Source: CAWACP01 sp963832965 (GTDB lineage: Bacteria; Acidobacteriota; Terriglobia; Bryobacterales; Bryobacteraceae). From it: a stretch of DNA of 64,000 nt. Below, piece by piece: positions 7,106 through 16,575 of this stretch; positions within the stretch are counted from its first letter, which is position 1, and every line of letters begins with the position of its first letter. The stretch spans positions 248,001-312,000 of the forward strand of contig CAWHVW010000003.1 in the NCBI GenBank assembly GCA_963832965.1. The letters are read 5' to 3'. Made by a program: the position numbers and the translations under genes. The notes under the pieces are model-generated. The model worked only from the letters and a program-made list of their open reading frames with translations, was not told where the DNA came from and did not search any database.

Positions 7106-9625
7106 GCGCCGCTGGTCGCCATCGCCATGGGCATCGGCCTCTCGCACCTGGTCTGGTTTGACCTTCGCCAGACGCTGCTGGCCGGTTTGCTGCTGGCTGT
7201 GCTGGCTGTCCTCGCCCTCCGCCGTTCCTCCCGCATCGCATTTGTCGCCTGCCTGCTCGCCCTCGAGTTCGCGGGAATCGCCGTGGACGTGGCGCACCGG
7301 CCGGGACCGCCCCCGGTGATCGAAGCCTCCTCCGGCGAGACCCTGATCCTGAGCGGGTGCGTCGTCGAGCCTCCAGTCTTCTATGAAGATCGCGACCAGT
7401 TCACACTGGAACTGGCGCCGCGCGCCGACGCGCGTGTCAGCCTGTCCCTCCGCGACGGTGAGGCTCCGCCTGAGCTGAATTACGGCGAGCACGTGGAGGT
7501 TGAGGCACGAGTTCACAAAATCCGCGCTTTTCACAATCCCGGATCGTTCGATTTCGCAATCTGGGAGGCGCGCCGCAATCTCTTCTGGAACGCGATCATG
7601 CACACCGGCGGGCGCCCCAGGGTGCTTCCCGGGCGCTGCGGTTCCCGCTTCACCGCGATGGTGTACTGGCTGCGCACCGCGGCCCTGCAGCGAATCGAGC
7701 AGCTCTACAAGAACGACGAGAAGACGCGGGGATTGATGCAGGGCATCCTGATCGGCGATTCCACAAAGATCGAGAAAATGTGGACGGACGACTTCCGGCG
7801 CAGCGGCACCTACCACACGCTGGTGATTTCCGGGTTGCACGTCACCGTGCTGGCGGCGGTGTTTCTCTTTCTGCTGCGAATCTGCTTCTTACCTGAAGTG
7901 CCCGCGCTAGTGATCACCTGCGCCACTACCTGGCTGTACGCTTTGGTGTCCGGATGCGGCGCGCCCGCGGTGCGCGCGTCCAGCGGCCTCACCCTGTTTC
8001 TGATCGCTCGCTTTTTCCACCGGCGCGGCCGCGTGCTGAATCTGCTGGCGGCGATCGCGCTAGCGTTTCTGCTCGTGGATCCCGGCCAGATGTTCGATGC
8101 CAGCTTCGAGCTTACCTTTCTGGCGGTGGCGGCAATTGCCATTCTGGCCACGCCACTGCTTGACCTCACCTCGAAACCGTACGCCCGCGGACTGCAAGAC
8201 ATCAACGACACAAACCGTGATCTTCACCTGGACCCGCGCGTGGCACAGTCTCACGTGGAACTGCGCCTGATTGCGGAGATGCTCTCCTATTACACCCGTG
8301 TCCCGCAACGGCATCTGCAATCCGTCATGGCGCTGCTGTTGCGGCTGACGTATTTCTGCTGGGAGATGGCGGTGATCTCCACAGTGGTGCAGGTCGGCGT
8401 GGCTCTGCCCATGGCGATTTGCTTTCACCGTATTTCTTTTTCGGGACTTTCGGCGAACATCATCGTGGTGCCGCTGATGGCGGCGGTGGTGCCCGTCGGT
8501 TTTCTGGCCGTATTCACCGGATGGGGCTTTCCCGCAACGGTCGCAGGATGGCTGCTGACGCTGACGCGGGAAGTAGCCGCCTGGCACGCTCAGCTGGAGC
8601 CGAACTGGCGGGTGCCCGACCCACCTGTCTGGCTCGACGCAGCCTTTGTCGCAGCGCTGCTGGCGTTCTCTTACGCGATTCGCCGTGGGCGCCTGTGGCG
8701 CTCGCTCACCGCCGCGATGGTAGGGGTTCTGTTCGCGCTGATTGTCGTTCATCCGTTCCCGCCACAGATTGTCCCCGGCATGCTGGAGTTGACGGCTATC
8801 GATGTTGGCCAGGGCGACAGCCTGTTTGTCGCGTTCCCGGATGGCCACCTGATGCTGGTGGATGGAGGCGGCCTTCTGCCAATGGGGCGCAAGCGTCAGC
8901 CCCGGCTCGACGTTGGCGAAGACGTAGTCTCCCCCTGGCTGTGGAGCCGCTCGGTTCGGCGGCTGGACGTGATTGTCGCCACGCACGCACACGAGGATCA
9001 TGTGCTCGGCCTACATGCGATTATCGACAATTTTCATCCGCGCGAACTGTGGACGGGAGCCAGCCCGCCCTCGCCGGTGGAGGATGCCTTGCTCGCGCAT
9101 GCGCGGCGGGCAGGTATGCGGATACGTCCGATGCACGCCGGAGAGACATTCGATTTTGGTAAGACTCACGGTCTTGCGCTTGCACCGGTGGCCGGTTACG
9201 TGCCTGCCGAGACGCCGGGTAACAACGATTCTCTGGTGCTGCGTCTCGAATACGGACATCGATCGTTCCTGCTCGCAGGGGACATGGAAAGCCCTATCGA
9301 ATATCGTCTCGTGGCGGACGGTGCGCTTAGCCGCAGCGACGTTCTAAAAGTTGGCCATCACGGCAGCAAGACATCGAGCACGGAGGCGTTCCTGGATGCC
9401 GTTCATCCCGCCTTCGGTCTTATCTCCGATGGCGTTGATAACCTTTTTCATCATCCTCACCAACAAGTCCTGGACCGGTTGGCGGCCCACCACATAGAAG
9501 TGCTGCGCACGGACACAGTGGGATTGATCACGGTGCGCACCGATGGCCAGCACGTGACCATTCAGACGTGGGAGGACGACCTGAAGCCCCGGCTCACCGG
9601 CACGCCCGTACGCTTCCGTTTCTGA
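7088..9625 (+). CDS. comEC: DNA internalisation protein ComEC/Rec2
   Basis: An 845-residue inner-membrane channel for uptake of single-stranded DNA. It has N-terminal hydrophobic helices, an OB-like region (residues about 75-190), the competence membrane domain with hallmark segment TLVISGLHVTVLAAVF (around 240), and a C-terminal metallo-beta-lactamase domain starting DVGQGDSLFVAF (around 575) with THAHEDHVLG, GDMES and VGHHGSKTSS metal and active-site motifs. Length is typical. The GTG start follows a 92-base gap after uppP and sits inside a long inverted repeat. No other competence genes are nearby. Confidence 0.92.
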   Translation: MKDPLVAPLVAIAMGIGLSHLVWFDLRQTLLAGLLLAVLAVLALRRSSRIAFVACLLALEFAGIAVDVAHRPGPPPVIEASSGETLILSGCVVEPPVFYEDRDQFTLELAPRADARVSLSLRDGEAPPELNYGEHVEVEARVHKIRAFHNPGSFDFAIWEARRNLFWNAIMHTGGRPRVLPGRCGSRFTAMVYWLRTAALQRIEQLYKNDEKTRGLMQGILIGDSTKIEKMWTDDFRRSGTYHTLVISGLHVTVLAAVFLFLLRICFLPEVPALVITCATTWLYALVSGCGAPAVRASSGLTLFLIARFFHRRGRVLNLLAAIALAFLLVDPGQMFDASFELTFLAVAAIAILATPLLDLTSKPYARGLQDINDTNRDLHLDPRVAQSHVELRLIAEMLSYYTRVPQRHLQSVMALLLRLTYFCWEMAVISTVVQVGVALPMAICFHRISFSGLSANIIVVPLMAAVVPVGFLAVFTGWGFPATVAGWLLTLTREVAAWHAQLEPNWRVPDPPVWLDAAFVAALLAFSYAIRRGRLWRSLTAAMVGVLFALIVVHPFPPQIVPGMLELTAIDVGQGDSLFVAFPDGHLMLVDGGGLLPMGRKRQPRLDVGEDVVSPWLWSRSVRRLDVIVATHAHEDHVLGLHAIIDNFHPRELWTGASPPSPVEDALLAHARRAGMRIRPMHAGETFDFGKTHGLALAPVAGYVPAETPGNNDSLVLRLEYGHRSFLLAGDMESPIEYRLVADGALSRSDVLKVGHHGSKTSSTEAFLDAVHPAFGLISDGVDNLFHHPHQQVLDRLAAHHIEVLRTDTVGLITVRTDGQHVTIQTWEDDLKPRLTGTPVRFRF

Positions 9626-9982
9626 CCCTCGGTCCTTTTCGAATGCACTGTTTGGCACGTGTAAGCCTACTGTGAGTTCCAAGTATGCTATACGTCTTAT
9701 ATCCCGTTGCTAAGAGTGGAATATATAGTTGAGAGGGAAGCGGGTAGCCAGTACGGTACTCACAACGGCTCTTATGCCGGAACGTTTCGAAAATCGACCG
9801 GTCATCGGCGCCCCAGGTCTCGCACTTCAGCGGCGGGAGGCACCACATGCAGCCTTGCAGATTCGTGAACGGGAGCATAATGCATCCCGGAACCAACCAA
9901 GCATCGCCGTGAAGGCGCAAAACTCAACAAGCGATCGTCAGCGGACCATGCACCGCGGCGCCGACGATTCGATTCGGACCTC
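9626..9982 (+). other. Intergenic region, no gene recognised
   Basis: The 357 bases between comEC and the Hpt gene hold no ORF with recognisable coding character. An AT-rich patch at about 9675-9730 (containing TATGCTATACG and AATATATAG) could contain a promoter for the Hpt gene, but I find no -35/-10 pair with good spacing and no terminator-like hairpin. Confidence 0.5.
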
Positions 9983-10396
9983 ATGAAAGTAATCCACTCC
10001 GTACCAGGAAACCGCGCCGACGATCCGGCCGCAGGAGGTACCGGCGGGTTTCCGCCCAAACCAGCCTTGGATGTTGCAGCGGCACTGGAACGGGTTGGCG
10101 GCGACGAGGTGCTGCTGAGGGAGCTGGTGGTCATTTTTGTGGACGACTATCCCAGGCAATTGGGACTCATCGAAGAGGCCATCGCCAACCAGGACTGGAA
10201 GACCGCGGAGCGCGAGTCGCACGGTCTTAAGGGCGCAGTGGCCAACTTCAGCGCGCAGGACGCAGTAGACGCAGCCCGAATTCTGGAGTTCGCCGCACGC
10301 GACGGCAACTATGCCGAACTCCCTACGCTCCTGGAACAGCTAAAGACGCAACTGTCCCGCGTACGCGCAGAACTAGACCGGCTGGCGGCGCAATAG
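9983..10396 (+). CDS. Hpt (histidine phosphotransfer) domain protein
   Basis: A 137-residue soluble protein whose residues about 25-125 form an Hpt four-helix bundle. The phosphorylatable histidine lies in ESHGLKGAVANF, the usual H-x-LKG-x-x-x-N pattern. Such proteins shuttle phosphoryl groups between receiver domains in multistep phosphorelays. No histidine kinase or receiver is adjacent, so its partners are elsewhere, perhaps one of the two other signalling systems in this window. The first 20 residues are Pro/Gly-rich and probably disordered. Confidence 0.82.
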   Translation: MKVIHSVPGNRADDPAAGGTGGFPPKPALDVAAALERVGGDEVLLRELVVIFVDDYPRQLGLIEEAIANQDWKTAERESHGLKGAVANFSAQDAVDAARILEFAARDGNYAELPTLLEQLKTQLSRVRAELDRLAAQ

Positions 10397-10470
10397 CGTT
10401 CACTGCCCGGCAACACGCGATTGTGCGCGTGCCCGAAAACCCGTCTGTTATATTTGAAAAAGCTGGAACC

Positions 10471-11316
10471 ATGACTTCCCCCTCCGCAACGGAAATCGTC
10501 TGCGCGCACAGCCCTGACTCCGATGACGCATTCATGTTCTATGCTCTGGCGACAAAGAAGATCCGGTCCCGGCTGGTCAGCTTCCGTCACGTGCTCGCCG
10601 ATATCGAAACTCTGAACCGGAACGCCATGAAGGGCGTTTACGAGCTGACCGCGATCTCCTACCACGCCTGGCCGTATGTGGCCGACAAGTATGTGCTGAT
10701 GGCGAGCGGATCGAGCGTGGGCGACGGTTACGGCCCGCTGGTGATCAGTACGAAGCCGTTGGAACCCGGCGAGCTGAAAGGCAAGCGGATCGCTATTCCC
10801 GGGAAGTTGACCACCGCGTGGCTCGCGCTGAAGCTTTTCGAACCGGATTTTGAAGCCGTGGGCATGCCCTTCGATCAGATCATGCCCGCGGTGGCCGAGC
10901 ACGCGGTGGACGCCGGTCTGGTGATTCATGAAGGACAGCTTACATATGGGCGCGGAGGATTCCACGCGATTGTCGATCTGGGCCGCTGGTGGAAGAAAGC
11001 CTACGATCTGCCGCTGCCACTCGGGGCCAACGCACTTCTGCGAACTCTGTCCGAAGAGGTGAAATCGGAATGCTGCCGGCTGATGCGTGAGAGCATTCAG
11101 CACGCACTCGATCACCGTGAGGAATCGCTGAACTACGCGCTGCAGTTCGCGCGCGACATGGAGCCGGCGCTCGCCGAGAAGTTCATAGGGATGTATGTCA
11201 ACCACTACACCGTTGACGCGGGCGAGTTGATCCCCCGCGCGGCGCAGAAACTGCTGGATATGGGCTATGAAGCTGGACTTATTCCGCAAAAGGTCCAAAT
11301 GGAGTTTGTTGGCTAG
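10471..11316 (+). CDS. mqnD: 1,4-dihydroxy-6-naphthoate synthase MqnD
   Basis: A 281-residue periplasmic-binding-protein-fold enzyme that converts cyclic dehypoxanthine futalosine to 1,4-dihydroxy-6-naphthoate in the futalosine route to menaquinone. HSPDSDDAFMFYAL at the N-terminus, LNRNAMKGVYELTAISYHAWPY (around residue 50) and GPLVIS are typical of MqnD rather than MqnA. ATG 10471 places the start just before the conserved strand; an upstream in-frame GTG at 10423 would add an unsupported extension. No other mqn genes are in the window. Confidence 0.88.
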   Translation: MTSPSATEIVCAHSPDSDDAFMFYALATKKIRSRLVSFRHVLADIETLNRNAMKGVYELTAISYHAWPYVADKYVLMASGSSVGDGYGPLVISTKPLEPGELKGKRIAIPGKLTTAWLALKLFEPDFEAVGMPFDQIMPAVAEHAVDAGLVIHEGQLTYGRGGFHAIVDLGRWWKKAYDLPLPLGANALLRTLSEEVKSECCRLMRESIQHALDHREESLNYALQFARDMEPALAEKFIGMYVNHYTVDAGELIPRAAQKLLDMGYEAGLIPQKVQMEFVG

Positions 11317-12652
11317 GGGCGCCGGACCGCTTCGTCACCGTTACGGCTGGGTGCCGGTGATTGGCTTTCTAGCTTCGCTGATCGTCCTTCCCCTCACCGC
11401 CCAGGACGCTCCCGGGGATGCCCGGGCCAGAGCCAAAGCCGTTCGGGATTATGGAAAACAAGGCGGCTCGGCGATTATCCCGAAGCTCGCCACCTACCTT
11501 TCCGACCCCGACCTCGATGTGCGTGTCGAAGCAGTGAAGGCCATCGTCGATATCGGGACACAGTACAGTCTGGACCCTCTGATCAAGGCCCTCGGGGACA
11601 TCGATCCTGAAATCCAGATCCGCGCCACCGACGGCCTGGTGAACTTCTACGTGCCCGGATACGTGAAGACAGGTGGTGGCCTGACATCGTCCCTCCGACG
11701 CGCGGGAACCGCCATCAAGAGCCATTTCACGGACACAAACGATCAGATCGTCGATGCGTGGATACAGGTTCGCCCCGAAGTGATCGCCGGCCTCGGCAAG
11801 GTGGCGCGCGCGGGCGCCAGCACCGATGCGCGGGCGAATGCGGCCCGAGCTGTCGGCGTCCTTCGCGGGCGATCCGCGATTCCGGATCTGATCGAGGCGC
11901 TTCGCAACAAAGATAGCCGGGTGATGTACGAGGTGCTGATCGCTTTGCAGAAGATTCACGATCCGTCGGCGGCACCCTCGGTCGAGTTTCTGTTGCACGA
12001 TCTGGACGACCGGATTCAGGCGGCCGCATTGGAAACCGCCGGGTTGCTGCAGGACCGCGCGGCACTTCCCCAGGTGCGCGAGGCCCTTGACCACGCCCGC
12101 ACCCCAAAGATTCGTCGCACGGCCTTGGAAGCGATCGCATTGATGCCCGACGCCAGCGTCCACGATGTACTGAAAACCTGGCTGACCAGCAAGGACGACG
12201 CGCTTCGCGGCTCGGCTGCCGAGGGCCTCGGACGGCTGAAGGACCCGGGCGACGAGCCGGCGCTGGAGAAAATGTTCACCGAAGAGACGAAGTCCGGCCC
12301 GCGCCTGGCTGCGGCCTTTGCTCTGACCGAGTTAGGCAAGCTGGACATGACCGCGCTTGCCCCGCTCCGATACCTCGTGAACAACCTGAACCTGGTCGCG
12401 TGGCGCGGGGTTGCGAAGCCTTATCTGGCGGAACTAGCGCGCGATCCGGCCGTCCGGCGGGCGCTTTACCCGGCGCTGGCATTGAAGGATGCCACTAAAG
12501 ACGAGAAAACGGGGCTGGCGGAGGTGCTGGCCGCCAGTGGGAGCGGGGACTCCGTTCCCCCACTACAGGCTCTTTCCCAGGACCCCGATCCCGACGTAGC
12601 TCAGGAAGCCTTGCGGGCGCTTCAGGCCGTCAACGGGCGGGCGTCGAACTGA
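11267..12652 (+). CDS. Exported HEAT-repeat protein
   Basis: Up to 461 residues. A signal peptide (VPVIGFLASLIVLPLTAQD) is followed by repeated helical pairs with the spacing of HEAT/PBS-lyase repeats: IIPKLATYLSDPDLDVRVEAVKA, AIPDLIEALRNKDSRVMYEVLIAL, RAALPQVREAL and others through the C-terminus. Such proteins are scaffolds for protein contacts; no enzymatic role is visible. ATG 11267 overlaps mqnD by 50 bases; TTG 11309, preceded by GGAG, would remove a charged extension before the signal peptide and may be the real start. Function unknown. Confidence 0.75.
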   Translation: MKLDLFRKRSKWSLLARGAGPLRHRYGWVPVIGFLASLIVLPLTAQDAPGDARARAKAVRDYGKQGGSAIIPKLATYLSDPDLDVRVEAVKAIVDIGTQYSLDPLIKALGDIDPEIQIRATDGLVNFYVPGYVKTGGGLTSSLRRAGTAIKSHFTDTNDQIVDAWIQVRPEVIAGLGKVARAGASTDARANAARAVGVLRGRSAIPDLIEALRNKDSRVMYEVLIALQKIHDPSAAPSVEFLLHDLDDRIQAAALETAGLLQDRAALPQVREALDHARTPKIRRTALEAIALMPDASVHDVLKTWLTSKDDALRGSAAEGLGRLKDPGDEPALEKMFTEETKSGPRLAAAFALTELGKLDMTALAPLRYLVNNLNLVAWRGVAKPYLAELARDPAVRRALYPALALKDATKDEKTGLAEVLAASGSGDSVPPLQALSQDPDPDVAQEALRALQAVNGRASN

Positions 12653-12671
12653 AAGGCTATTTGGCCTTTTT
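12652..12671 (+). terminator. Small hairpin terminator between convergent genes
   Basis: AAAGGC (12652-12657) pairs with GCCTTT (12664-12669) around the loop TATTTG and runs into a T tract (12667-12671). It starts at the stop codon of the HEAT-repeat gene and overlaps the end of the convergent small gene. Confidence 0.5.
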
Positions 12672-12866
12672 CTGCTTCTGCTGACCGACGCGGATCTTGA
12701 ATTGAGCGGTCTTCGCTTCCTGAAAGGCCTTGTGGTCGTGCCGCGAGACAGCTTCATTCAAATATGCGTCAACGTCGGCATGCTTCGGGAGCACTGCCAT
12801 GAGCGTGAAGGTCTCGTTGCAGGTTGGGCAGAAGGGCCGGAAACGCTTTACGTTGGGAATTGCCAT
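12657..12866 (-). CDS. Small CxxC-containing hypothetical protein
   Basis: A 69-residue protein with a single FCPTCNETF knuckle near residue 12, a charged middle and a Lys/Gln-rich tail (VGQQKQKKAK). One CxxC pair alone could bind zinc only by dimerising or with the nearby His residues, so it may be a small zinc-ribbon-like or redox protein. I do not recognise a family. It lies eight bases downstream of the ROK kinase gene on the same strand and is probably in its operon. Confidence 0.6.
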   Translation of the reverse strand: MAIPNVKRFRPFCPTCNETFTLMAVLPKHADVDAYLNEAVSRHDHKAFQEAKTAQFKIRVGQQKQKKAK

Positions 12867-12874
12867 ATCTCTTG

Positions 12875-13768
12875 TCAGGTTAGCATGGACGCTTGGGCCA
12901 GGACCAGTGCGCCGAGGACGCCTGCCCGGCCGCCAAGCTCAGGCGGGACGATATATTCGTTGATGCTCCTGGCCAGCGCCGGGTGACGGACGTAGCTGTT
13001 CAGAAGACTTAGAAACGCATCCCGGATTGGGGCGAAGAGGTGCGTCTGCCGTAGAATGCCGCCACCGATTACAATCCGTTGGGGCGAGAGCGTCAGCGCG
13101 AGATTGGCGACGCCAAGCGCCAGATAATGGGCTTCAAGAGCCCACGCCGCGTGGCCGGGCGGCAGGTCCTCGGCGGGCTTGCCCCAACGCGCCTGGATGG
13201 CTGGCCCGGACGCCAGACCTTCGAGGCAATCGCCGTGGTAGGGGCAGGCTCCGAGGTACGGGTCGCGGGTCCAATCGTGGGGGATGCGGATGTGTCCCAT
13301 CTCCGGATGGACCAGACCGTGCATCACGCGACCACCCACGATGGCGCCACCACCGATTCCGGTTCCCACGGTGACGTAAAGAAGATCGGAGAGGCCACGT
13401 CCCGCGCCCCACTCCAACTCGCCCAATGCGGCGGCATTCACGTCGGTGTCGAAGCCCACGGGGACGCCGAGAGCCTGCTCCACTGCTCCCGCCAGATTAT
13501 AGTTGGCCCAGCCGGCTTTCGGGGTGGAGGTGATATACCCGAAGGTGGCGGAATTGCGATCGAGGTCAACCGGGCCGAACGAACCAATGCCGACGGCTCG
13601 CAAGGCGCCTTCGGTCCTTTGCTTAAGAAAGCGAACGACATGCGACAGCGTCTGTTCCGGCGAGGTGGTGGGAAACTGCTCGGTCACCAGATCTTCGGGC
13701 CCGGTTCCGAGGCCGCAAATGAACTTAGTGCCGCCCGCTTCGACGCCGCCGAACAGATTCATTGACAT
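12875..13768 (-). CDS. ROK-family fructokinase
   Basis: A 297-residue sugar kinase of the ROK family. The N-terminal phosphate loop GGVEAGGTKFICG, the sugar-binding PEMGHIRI segment and the zinc-site signature CPYHGDCLEGLASGPA (around residue 170) are those of bacterial fructokinases, which phosphorylate fructose or mannose in the cytosol. Start is ATG 13768 or 13762 (MSMNLFGG); the longer open frame upstream has no conserved sequence. The gene is divergent from the GH94-like gene with only about 20 bases between them, so they probably share a control region. Confidence 0.85.
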   Translation of the reverse strand: MSMNLFGGVEAGGTKFICGLGTGPEDLVTEQFPTTSPEQTLSHVVRFLKQRTEGALRAVGIGSFGPVDLDRNSATFGYITSTPKAGWANYNLAGAVEQALGVPVGFDTDVNAAALGELEWGAGRGLSDLLYVTVGTGIGGGAIVGGRVMHGLVHPEMGHIRIPHDWTRDPYLGACPYHGDCLEGLASGPAIQARWGKPAEDLPPGHAAWALEAHYLALGVANLALTLSPQRIVIGGGILRQTHLFAPIRDAFLSLLNSYVRHPALARSINEYIVPPELGGRAGVLGALVLAQASMLT

Positions 13769-13789
13769 CAAGTTTGTCACAGCATTCCA

Positions 13790-16543
13790 ATGGGAGTTAT
13801 GCCCATTGATCGCCGACAGTTCGTGAGCGCCATCGGATCCGGTCTCGCCGCGCCCGGTACAGTTTCGCGACTTCTGGCGGCCGACAAGGCCTATGGATCG
13901 GGCCATTTTGGCGAGTGGGTGGAGGACGAATTCGGCCTCCCCGCGTTTCGTTATCAGTGCGATCAGGCGAAGGATCCGAAGGCGGTCACGGCAGTTACAC
14001 CCGGCCTGCTTTCTCCCACAGACCACATTCATCAGGTGGGCAACGACCGGCTGGTCGCGGTTGTTTCCAACTACGGATACGTCTCGGTCCGCCAGGATGA
14101 AGGCGCACCCAAGCTTCTGAACGAACACTGTCCTCAACGCGGGCATTACGGCGGGGGTATCGGCTGGCTGACCGATGGGCGAGAGACGCTGTGTACTTAT
14201 GGCAGCGGCTTCGATCGGGTGTTCGGCGTGGGGTATTTCCGCAAGAAGGTCGCGAGCGACAACTACTCGGTGGAACAGGTGATCTCGGCGCCGTTTGGAG
14301 ACGACCCTGTCTTGCTGTCGCAGGTGACTATAGCCAATCGGGGTAAGTCAGCGGCGAAGCTGCGCTGGGTGGAGTACTGGGGATGTCAGATTTATCAATT
14401 CTCATTCCGGGCATTCATGGAGGGCACCCCGGTGGAAGCGCGCCGCAAACTCGGCGACCGCTTTGCTAACAAGTTCGAGGCGCTCGACGAAAATACAGGT
14501 CTACTGGAGACGAAGCGGTTTCCCGGGAGAACACGGGAGGATGACGCCGCCTGGCAGAAAGTGATGGCGAATCTGAAAGCGCGTCCGAACCCGTTTCTTG
14601 CGCCAGTCCAGGAGTCTGTGCGGGAGGCTTCGTTCGATGACCTGAATCCGCCGCCCACGTTCCTGGTCTCTCTGGATGCCGCGGCCAGCGCGGTGGCGAC
14701 GAACGCAGCCAGGTTCTTCGGAGCGGGAGGCGTGAGCCATCCAGGCGGGCTGAACCAGGCACTGGACGGCGACCTCAGCACCAGCGGTCCGGAGAGCGGG
14801 TTGCTGCTGGAAAGAACAATCGAGCTGAAGCCCGGCGAGCGGCGGACATTGCACTTCCTGTATGGGTATCTCCCGTCTGGTGCCGAGTTGAGGCCGCTGA
14901 TCGACAGGTATCGGAGCCACCCGGCGCGCGTGTTGACGGATTCGAGTCACGAGTGGGCCGCGCGTGGCCTGCGCTTTGACGCGCCGGGCCAGCCGTGGAT
15001 CAAGCGGGAAGTTGCCTGGAATTATTATTACCTGCGCAGCAGTCTTACGTACGACAGCTTCTTCGGCGAGCATATTCTGTCGCAAGGAAGCATCTACCAA
15101 TATGTGATGGGGTTTCAGGGTGCCGCACGCGACCCATTGCAACACGTACTTCCATTCCTCTACAGCGACCCGCAGATCGTCAAAGCCGTTCTGCGTTACA
15201 CGCTGAAGGAAGTCCGACCGGACGGTTCTCTTCCTTACGGCATTGTCGGACATGGTGTCGTGATGCCCACTACCAATGACAACTCGAGCGATTTGCCGCT
15301 GTGGCTGTTGTGGACAGCGAGCGAGTACATGCTTGCCTCCCGCGATGTGGCCTTCCTGGACGAACAAATCCCCACCTGGCCCCTGTACGGGCCGACCGCC
15401 GGCGCCGAATCGGTACGCAAGCTTCTGGCGCGCTGTTTCCGGCATCTGACCGAAGATGTCGGCGTGGGCGAGCACGGCGTCATGCGCATGCTCAATGACG
15501 ACTGGAACGATGCGCTGGTGATCTTTTGGGCCCAGCGCGCGCTCAAAGAATGCGTGGACAAGGGCGAAAGCGTTCTGAATTCAGCCATGGCGGCCTGGGT
15601 ATTCGATTACTACGCTCGCTTGTTGAGCTACGCCGGCGACGCAGCCTCAGCCGCGCAGGCTCGCGAAAAAGCCGACCAGAACAGGAAGGCGGCGGCGGCC
15701 CAATGGACTGGCCACTGGCTGCGCCGAGCCTGGCTGGGCCCGACTCTGGGGTGGCTGGGCGAGAAGGGCCTGTGGCTGGAACCGCAACCCTGGGCCATCC
15801 TGGGCGAAGTCACCACGCCGGACCAGACGCGCGAGTTGGTGCAGAACATAGATGAGCTGCTGCGCCGCCCATCCACCATCGGCGCAAAGCAACTCAGCGT
15901 GAGTCAGGACATGGCGAGCGCTATTTTTTCCGAGCCAGGGACGTCCATCAACGGGGGTACCTGGCCCTCGCTGAACGCGACGCTGGTGTGGGCCCTGGCT
16001 ACAGTAGACGGGCGCATGGCATGGGACGAGTGGCTGAAGAACACGCTGGCGCGGCACGCGGAGAAGTATCCGGATATCTGGTACAACACGTGGAGCGGTC
16101 CGGACACCCTGAACTCCGCGCAGAGCAAACACCCCGGAGAAACGGTGAACGGAGGTTTCCTTCACTACACCGACTGGCCGGTGATGAACCTGCATTCGCA
16201 CGCCTGCTCCCTGTATTCGCTGGCGAAGCTGATTGGGATCGAGTTTCACGAATACGGTGTGCGCCTGGCGCCCGTGGTGCCACTGGAGTCCTACCGATTC
16301 GATTCGCCACTGGTGGGCCTGACGAAAGCGCCGGCGGGCTACGAAGGCTGGTATGCACCTTCGGGGCACGGCACGTGGGAGATCCACCTCGCGCTGCCAG
16401 TGGGGGAAGCGAAGGAGCTGACGCGCATTGAGGTCAACGGTGCGCGAGTGCATGCGGCGCCGTCGGCGGATGGCGTGATCCTGATGAAGGGCGCCAGCGT
16501 ACCGGGGAAGCCGTTGCGCTGGTCAGCACGCCGTACCTATTGA
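13790..16543 (+). CDS. Exported GH94-like carbohydrate-active enzyme
   Basis: A 917-residue protein starting with a short twin-arginine-type signal (DRRQFVSAIGSGLAA). The body matches glycoside hydrolase family 94 (cellobiose/chitobiose phosphorylase-like): an N-terminal beta-sandwich with GYVSVRQDEGAPKLLNEH (around residue 100) and an (alpha/alpha)6 barrel with DLPLWLLWTASEYM (around 500) and NDDWNDALVI (around 565), where the general acid Asp is expected. Known GH94 phosphorylases are cytosolic, so export is unusual and the enzyme may not be a phosphorylase. ATG 13799 would give a start closer to the twin arginine. Confidence 0.75.
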   Translation: MGVMPIDRRQFVSAIGSGLAAPGTVSRLLAADKAYGSGHFGEWVEDEFGLPAFRYQCDQAKDPKAVTAVTPGLLSPTDHIHQVGNDRLVAVVSNYGYVSVRQDEGAPKLLNEHCPQRGHYGGGIGWLTDGRETLCTYGSGFDRVFGVGYFRKKVASDNYSVEQVISAPFGDDPVLLSQVTIANRGKSAAKLRWVEYWGCQIYQFSFRAFMEGTPVEARRKLGDRFANKFEALDENTGLLETKRFPGRTREDDAAWQKVMANLKARPNPFLAPVQESVREASFDDLNPPPTFLVSLDAAASAVATNAARFFGAGGVSHPGGLNQALDGDLSTSGPESGLLLERTIELKPGERRTLHFLYGYLPSGAELRPLIDRYRSHPARVLTDSSHEWAARGLRFDAPGQPWIKREVAWNYYYLRSSLTYDSFFGEHILSQGSIYQYVMGFQGAARDPLQHVLPFLYSDPQIVKAVLRYTLKEVRPDGSLPYGIVGHGVVMPTTNDNSSDLPLWLLWTASEYMLASRDVAFLDEQIPTWPLYGPTAGAESVRKLLARCFRHLTEDVGVGEHGVMRMLNDDWNDALVIFWAQRALKECVDKGESVLNSAMAAWVFDYYARLLSYAGDAASAAQAREKADQNRKAAAAQWTGHWLRRAWLGPTLGWLGEKGLWLEPQPWAILGEVTTPDQTRELVQNIDELLRRPSTIGAKQLSVSQDMASAIFSEPGTSINGGTWPSLNATLVWALATVDGRMAWDEWLKNTLARHAEKYPDIWYNTWSGPDTLNSAQSKHPGETVNGGFLHYTDWPVMNLHSHACSLYSLAKLIGIEFHEYGVRLAPVVPLESYRFDSPLVGLTKAPAGYEGWYAPSGHGTWEIHLALPVGEAKELTRIEVNGARVHAAPSADGVILMKGASVPGKPLRWSARRTY

Positions 16544-16575
16544 CACTCTTTAGGAGTTCGTATAGACTTTCTATA
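16540..16575 (+). promoter_or_regulatory. PadR/ADOP promoter with palindromic operator
   Basis: TTGACA (16540-16545) overlaps the stop of the upstream gene and a -10-like TAGACT lies at 16563-16568, 17 bases later. A perfect palindrome TATAGA-CTT-TCTATA (16561-16575) covers the -10 box and ends at the padR start codon. This is what an autoregulatory PadR site would look like. The predicted transcription start coincides with the ATG, so the mRNA may be leaderless. Confidence 0.6.

Noticed and set aside
9729..9986. An 85-codon frame in the comEC-Hpt gap
   Set aside because: No ribosome-binding site, no hydrophobic core or motif, and it overlaps the Hpt start in another frame.
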